From Sphingopyxis sp. (lineage in GTDB: Bacteria; Pseudomonadota; Alphaproteobacteria; Sphingomonadales; Sphingomonadaceae): 64,000 bases of DNA. How positions within the stretch are numbered: position 1 is the stretch's first letter; every line of letters begins with the position of its first letter. This document shows, piece by piece, positions 61,296-64,000 of the stretch. Position numbers and translations under genes: made by a program. The stretch is from contig PNNB01000024.1 of assembly GCA_013823985.1 (NCBI GenBank), positions 62,001 through 126,000 of the forward strand, given 5' to 3'. The notes below the pieces were generated by a model. That model saw only the letters and a list, made by a program, of their open reading frames with translations. It was not told the origin of the DNA and did no database searches.

Positions 61296-61327
61296 GAAAA
61301 TAAGCCGGGGCATTTTGTGCCCCGGCT
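61296..61327 (-). terminator. Terminator hairpin between cysK and the Asp-repeat gene
   Basis: AGCCGGGGCA (61303-61312) pairs perfectly over 10 bp with TGCCCCGGCT (61318-61327) over a 5-base loop. On the minus strand it is followed by TTATTTTCG, so it terminates the convergent minus-strand gene. On the plus strand it has no T-run but may still shield the cysK mRNA. Confidence 0.85.
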
Positions 61328-61377
61328 CAGTTCTGCATGCCCCATTATCGGGCGCTGCTTGCGACCGTTCAGCGCTC

Positions 61378-61662
61378 TTATTTGGGTGTCATTGCCTTTT
61401 CGGATTTTTCGTCCGGTTTCCCATCTCCGTCATTGTCGAACTTGTCCGGCTTTCCATCGCCGTTGACGTCCCACGCGTCGGGCACGCCGTTACCGTCCCG
61501 ATCCCATGCATCGGCTTTCCCGTCTTCGTTCGAATCGATTGTGGGGGGCGGCACCGACCCTTCGGGCGCTGGTGCCGGTTGCGCGAAAGCCGCGCCGTGT
61601 AAAGATACCGCACCTACTGCGCCAAGCAGGGCGGTCATGACCCATTTATGTGAGTGTGACAT
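61378..61662 (-). CDS. Small secreted Asp-rich (EF-hand/TSP3-like) repeat protein
   Basis: 94 aa from the ATG at 61662 with AAAGGAG six bases ahead. Signal peptide about 1-27 (MTALLGAVGAVSLHGAAFA). The mature part carries four short calcium-loop-like repeats: DSNEDGKADAWD, DRDGNGVPDAWD, DVNGDGKPDKFD, DNDGDGKPDEK. These match thrombospondin-3/dockerin-like DxDxDGxxD loops. It likely binds Ca2+ in the periplasm or outside. Function unknown. Own transcript, terminated by the 61.3 kb hairpin. Confidence 0.82.
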   Translation of the reverse strand: MSHSHKWVMTALLGAVGAVSLHGAAFAQPAPAPEGSVPPPTIDSNEDGKADAWDRDGNGVPDAWDVNGDGKPDKFDNDGDGKPDEKSEKAMTPK

Positions 61663-61809
61663 TGGTTGCTCCTTTAAAGCCAACCCCCTGCCTGCATTCA
61701 CTGTCCGCTATTTAGCGCATCATCGCCAGTGGCTTGCGCCGATGAGAGACGGACGAGAGGTTGCCCGAAAGCCAACTCCCATCCGTCGCTAACGTCGTGC
61801 GTTTTGTCT

Positions 61810-63609
61810 CTATGCTACCGCAAACATTTCCGGTTCGAGCGCCATGATAGCCTCGGACCCAGCTTCAATCTTGCGCCGCAATGCACCGCAATCGGGCATG
61901 AAGCGTTCGGCAAAATAGCGCGCGGTGACCAATTTGGTCTGGTAGAAGGCAGCATTATCCGTGCCCTTTTCCAGAGCCACCTGCGCTGCTTCCGCCATCC
62001 GCAGCCACTGCAGGCCGAGCGCCACAATACCCATGATATGCATATAGTGATGTGCGCCTGCACCGACATTGTCGGGGTTCGCCATGCCGTTTTGCATGAA
62101 CCACATGGTCGCGGCCTTCAATTCGCCGTTCGATTTTTCCAAACGGCCGGCGAGATCGGCCAGGGGTCCAGCTTTAGCGGACGCACATTCCTCGTCCACG
62201 ACCTTGAAGAATGCCTGAACGGCACGGCCGCCATTCTGCGCCAGCTTGCGACCGACCAGATCCATGGCTTGCACCCCGTTGGTGCCTTCATAGATCATGG
62301 CGATACGGGCATCGCGGACATATTGTTCCATTCCCCATTCGCCAATATAGCCATGTCCGCCATAGACCTGCTGGGCGTTTGTCGCGACATCATAGCCCTT
62401 GTCCGTACCATAACCTTTGATGACCGGGGTCAGCAGCGACAGAAGATTGTCGGCCATCTGCCGCTCTTCTTCGGTTTGCGCGTGGTGTAGCAAATCTGCT
62501 TGCAACGCACCCCACAGACACAGAGCGCGCATACCTTCGGTAAATGCCTTCGAATCCATCAGCATCCGGCGCACGTCGGGGTGCACGAACAAGGTATCTG
62601 CCTTTTGGTCGAGATCTTTGGGACCGGTCAGGGCGCGGCCCTGACGGCGGTCGTGCGCATAATGCACGGCATTTTGGTAAGCGACTTCCGCGATACCAAG
62701 TCCTTGTTGACCAACGCCGAGGCGGGCGATGTTCATCATGATGAACATGGCGGCAAGGCCCTTGTTTTCTTCACCGACCAGGTAACCCGTCGCGCCATCA
62801 TAGTTCATGACGCAGGTCGAATTGCCGTGGATACCCATTTTATGTTCGATCGACCCGCAGGAAAGCATGTTACGCGCGCCGAGCGAACCATCGTCGTTCA
62901 CCAGGAATTTGGGAACGATGAACAGCGAAATGCCCTTCACATTATCGGGTGCATCCGGCGTTTTGGCCAGAACGAGATGGATGATATTCTCCGTCAGATC
63001 ATGCTCGCCCGAAGAGATGAAAATTTTCATCCCGGTAATGGCGTAACTGCCATCGCCATTGGGAACAGCCTTGGTGCGGATGAGGCCCAGATCGGTGCCG
63101 CAATGTGGCTCCGTCAGGTTCATCGTGCCGCCCCACTTGCCCGAAATCATGTTCGGGGCATATTTCGCCTTCTGCTCTTCACTGCCCTTTACCAATATCG
63201 CTGATACGGCGCCGTGGGTAAGACCCGGGTACATCGCAAAAGCCATGTTGGAGCTTGCCATATATTCTTCGAAAGCCATCGAAACGATATGCGGCATACC
63301 CTGCCCACCAAATTCTGCGGGTGCGGATAAAGTACCCCAACCCGCCGCACAATATTGGTCATAGGCATCTTTAAAGCCGTCGGGCGTTGTGACGCTCCCG
63401 TCGGCATGCCGGATACATCCCTGCGCGTCACCCACCTGATTGAGCGGAAAAAGGACGCCTTCGACAAATTTCGCACCTTCGTTCAGAATCGCCTCGATCA
63501 TATCGGAGCTGGCATTTTCAAAACCGGGCAGATTTGCGAAACGCTCAATCCCGAGCACCTCGTTGATAATGAACTGCGTGTCGCGAACGGGCGCTTTATA
63601 GCTAGGCAT
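61810..63609 (-). CDS. Acyl-CoA dehydrogenase (long C-terminal form, DmdC/FadE-like)
   Basis: 599 aa, the large type with an extra C-terminal domain. FAD/substrate blocks: [71 protein letters not shown] and the catalytic-Glu motif [21 protein letters not shown]. DmdC-type methylmercaptopropionyl-CoA dehydrogenases share this pattern, but so do general fatty-acyl-CoA dehydrogenases, so the substrate is open. The MerR-type gene lies 51 bp upstream on the same strand, suggesting control of a beta-oxidation gene. Confidence 0.9.
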   Translation of the reverse strand: MPSYKAPVRDTQFIINEVLGIERFANLPGFENASSDMIEAILNEGAKFVEGVLFPLNQVGDAQGCIRHADGSVTTPDGFKDAYDQYCAAGWGTLSAPAEFGGQGMPHIVSMAFEEYMASSNMAFAMYPGLTHGAVSAILVKGSEEQKAKYAPNMISGKWGGTMNLTEPHCGTDLGLIRTKAVPNGDGSYAITGMKIFISSGEHDLTENIIHLVLAKTPDAPDNVKGISLFIVPKFLVNDDGSLGARNMLSCGSIEHKMGIHGNSTCVMNYDGATGYLVGEENKGLAAMFIMMNIARLGVGQQGLGIAEVAYQNAVHYAHDRRQGRALTGPKDLDQKADTLFVHPDVRRMLMDSKAFTEGMRALCLWGALQADLLHHAQTEEERQMADNLLSLLTPVIKGYGTDKGYDVATNAQQVYGGHGYIGEWGMEQYVRDARIAMIYEGTNGVQAMDLVGRKLAQNGGRAVQAFFKVVDEECASAKAGPLADLAGRLEKSNGELKAATMWFMQNGMANPDNVGAGAHHYMHIMGIVALGLQWLRMAEAAQVALEKGTDNAAFYQTKLVTARYFAERFMPDCGALRRKIEAGSEAIMALEPEMFAVA

Positions 63610-63660
63610 GAGACTTCCTCTTTGAATTCGTGTCAGGATGGGGGCAATGAGACAACGGGA

Positions 63661-64000
63661 TCAGGCGGCGCTTTTATTTTCGGCGGCTTCGACATTTTCG
63701 ACCATGGCGACGAAATCCGTCAATTCCTTGATCGCACTTTCGATATCGTCGCGCTGGGCTTTCAACAAATTGATACGATCGCGGCACTTTTCGATTGTAA
63801 CGCGACGCTGGATATTTCGGCCGTCGTTGAGGTCATACAGATCGATCATCTCGCGAATTTCGGCGAGGCTGAAGCCAACCCGCTTGGCGCGCAATATCCA
63901 AGCAAGACGGGCACGGTCCCGCTTTGAATAAATGCGTGCGAGACCCATTCGTTCCGGTGAAATCAGGCCCTGGTCTTCGTAAAAACGCAAGGCGCGCGCC
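63661..64000 (-). CDS. MerR-family transcriptional regulator (5' end beyond window)
   Basis: Partial: the N-terminal start lies beyond base 64000. About 112 codons remain, reading in from ARALRFYEDQGLISPERMGLARIYSKRDRARLAWILRAKRVGF. It is the MerR winged-helix recognition region (LRFYEDQGLI). A coiled coil follows (IQRRVTIEKCRDRINLLKAQRDDIESAIKEL). The Cys-rich metal site of heavy-metal MerR proteins is not evident. Its proximity to an acyl-CoA dehydrogenase fits the LiuR/AtuR-like group that senses acyl-CoA metabolites, but this is inference. Confidence 0.88.
   Translation of the reverse strand, partial: ARALRFYEDQGLISPERMGLARIYSKRDRARLAWILRAKRVGFSLAEIREMIDLYDLNDGRNIQRRVTIEKCRDRINLLKAQRDDIESAIKELTDFVAMVENVEAAENKSAA

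Overview
The window looks like an ordinary chromosomal segment of a heterotrophic alphaproteobacterium of the order Sphingomonadales (Sphingopyxis/Sphingorhabdus/Sphingomonas-like). The reasons are the dusB-ntrB pair divergent from a fused ispDF, the trpF-trpB-trpA-accD-folC run, the DUF1285-CoA pyrophosphatase-CCA transferase chain, moderate-to-high GC and dense packing with many 1-4 bp ATGA/TAATG overlaps. I see no insertion sequence, prophage, integrase, rRNA operon or CRISPR array. The genus assignment is inference.

Layout. 1-4.7 kb: ntrB (cut by the window edge), dusB, ispDF, pncC, a COQ10/RatA-type START protein and lipA. 4.8-7.3 kb: a four-gene operon for a SbtA-type bicarbonate transporter, a PII-like SbtB partner, a beta-carbonic anhydrase and a PNPOx-like flavoprotein. 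7.3-12.5 kb: an exported protein of unknown function coupled to a DAGK-type lipid kinase, the ABC-F protein EttA, a secreted M28 peptidase and a small lipoprotein. 12.5-19.3 kb: a complete chaperone-usher pilus locus (two pilin-like subunits, chaperone, usher, large terminal subunit, plus a further pilin-like gene on the other strand), with terminator-like hairpins between the subunit genes and a candidate operator upstream. 19.4-21.4 kb: a GNAT acetyltransferase, a loosely packed stretch with two small membrane proteins, and tRNA-Pro(TGG) and tRNA(CAT). 21.5-26.2 kb: a deacetylase-like protein coupled to an atypical histidine kinase with degraded ATP-binding boxes, an Lrp regulator and a periplasmic TPR protein.

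26.3-41 kb is mostly core machinery: an SDR protein, gyrA, lysoplasmalogenase, NAD(P)HX dehydratase, trmFO, DUF1285-nudix-cca, a degenerate-GGDEF/EAL protein, parC and purB. 41-51.5 kb is a long biosynthetic run: lapA-pyrF-VOC-trpF-trpB-trpA-accD-folC, then convergent ampG, then a pseudouridine synthase, rsmD and a DMT exporter. 51.5-64 kb holds a UvrD/PcrA helicase, an alpha/beta hydrolase, a tandem-PilZ protein coupled to an HD-GYP phosphodiesterase, an aspartyl/asparaginyl hydroxylase-like protein, an MFS exporter, an RBBP9-type hydrolase, cysK, a small secreted Asp-rich repeat protein, and an acyl-CoA dehydrogenase beside a MerR regulator cut by the window end.

Themes that connect genes are inorganic-carbon supply (sbtA-sbtB-can, with accD as a bicarbonate-using enzyme), c-di-GMP control of surface behaviour (EAL, PilZ and HD-GYP genes in the same window as a pilus locus), and translation/tRNA maintenance (dusB, trmFO, cca, ettA, rsmD, rRNA pseudouridine synthase). 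The most distinctive items are the Sbt/carbonic anhydrase operon in a presumed heterotroph, the attenuated chaperone-usher operon, and the pseudokinase-deacetylase pair.
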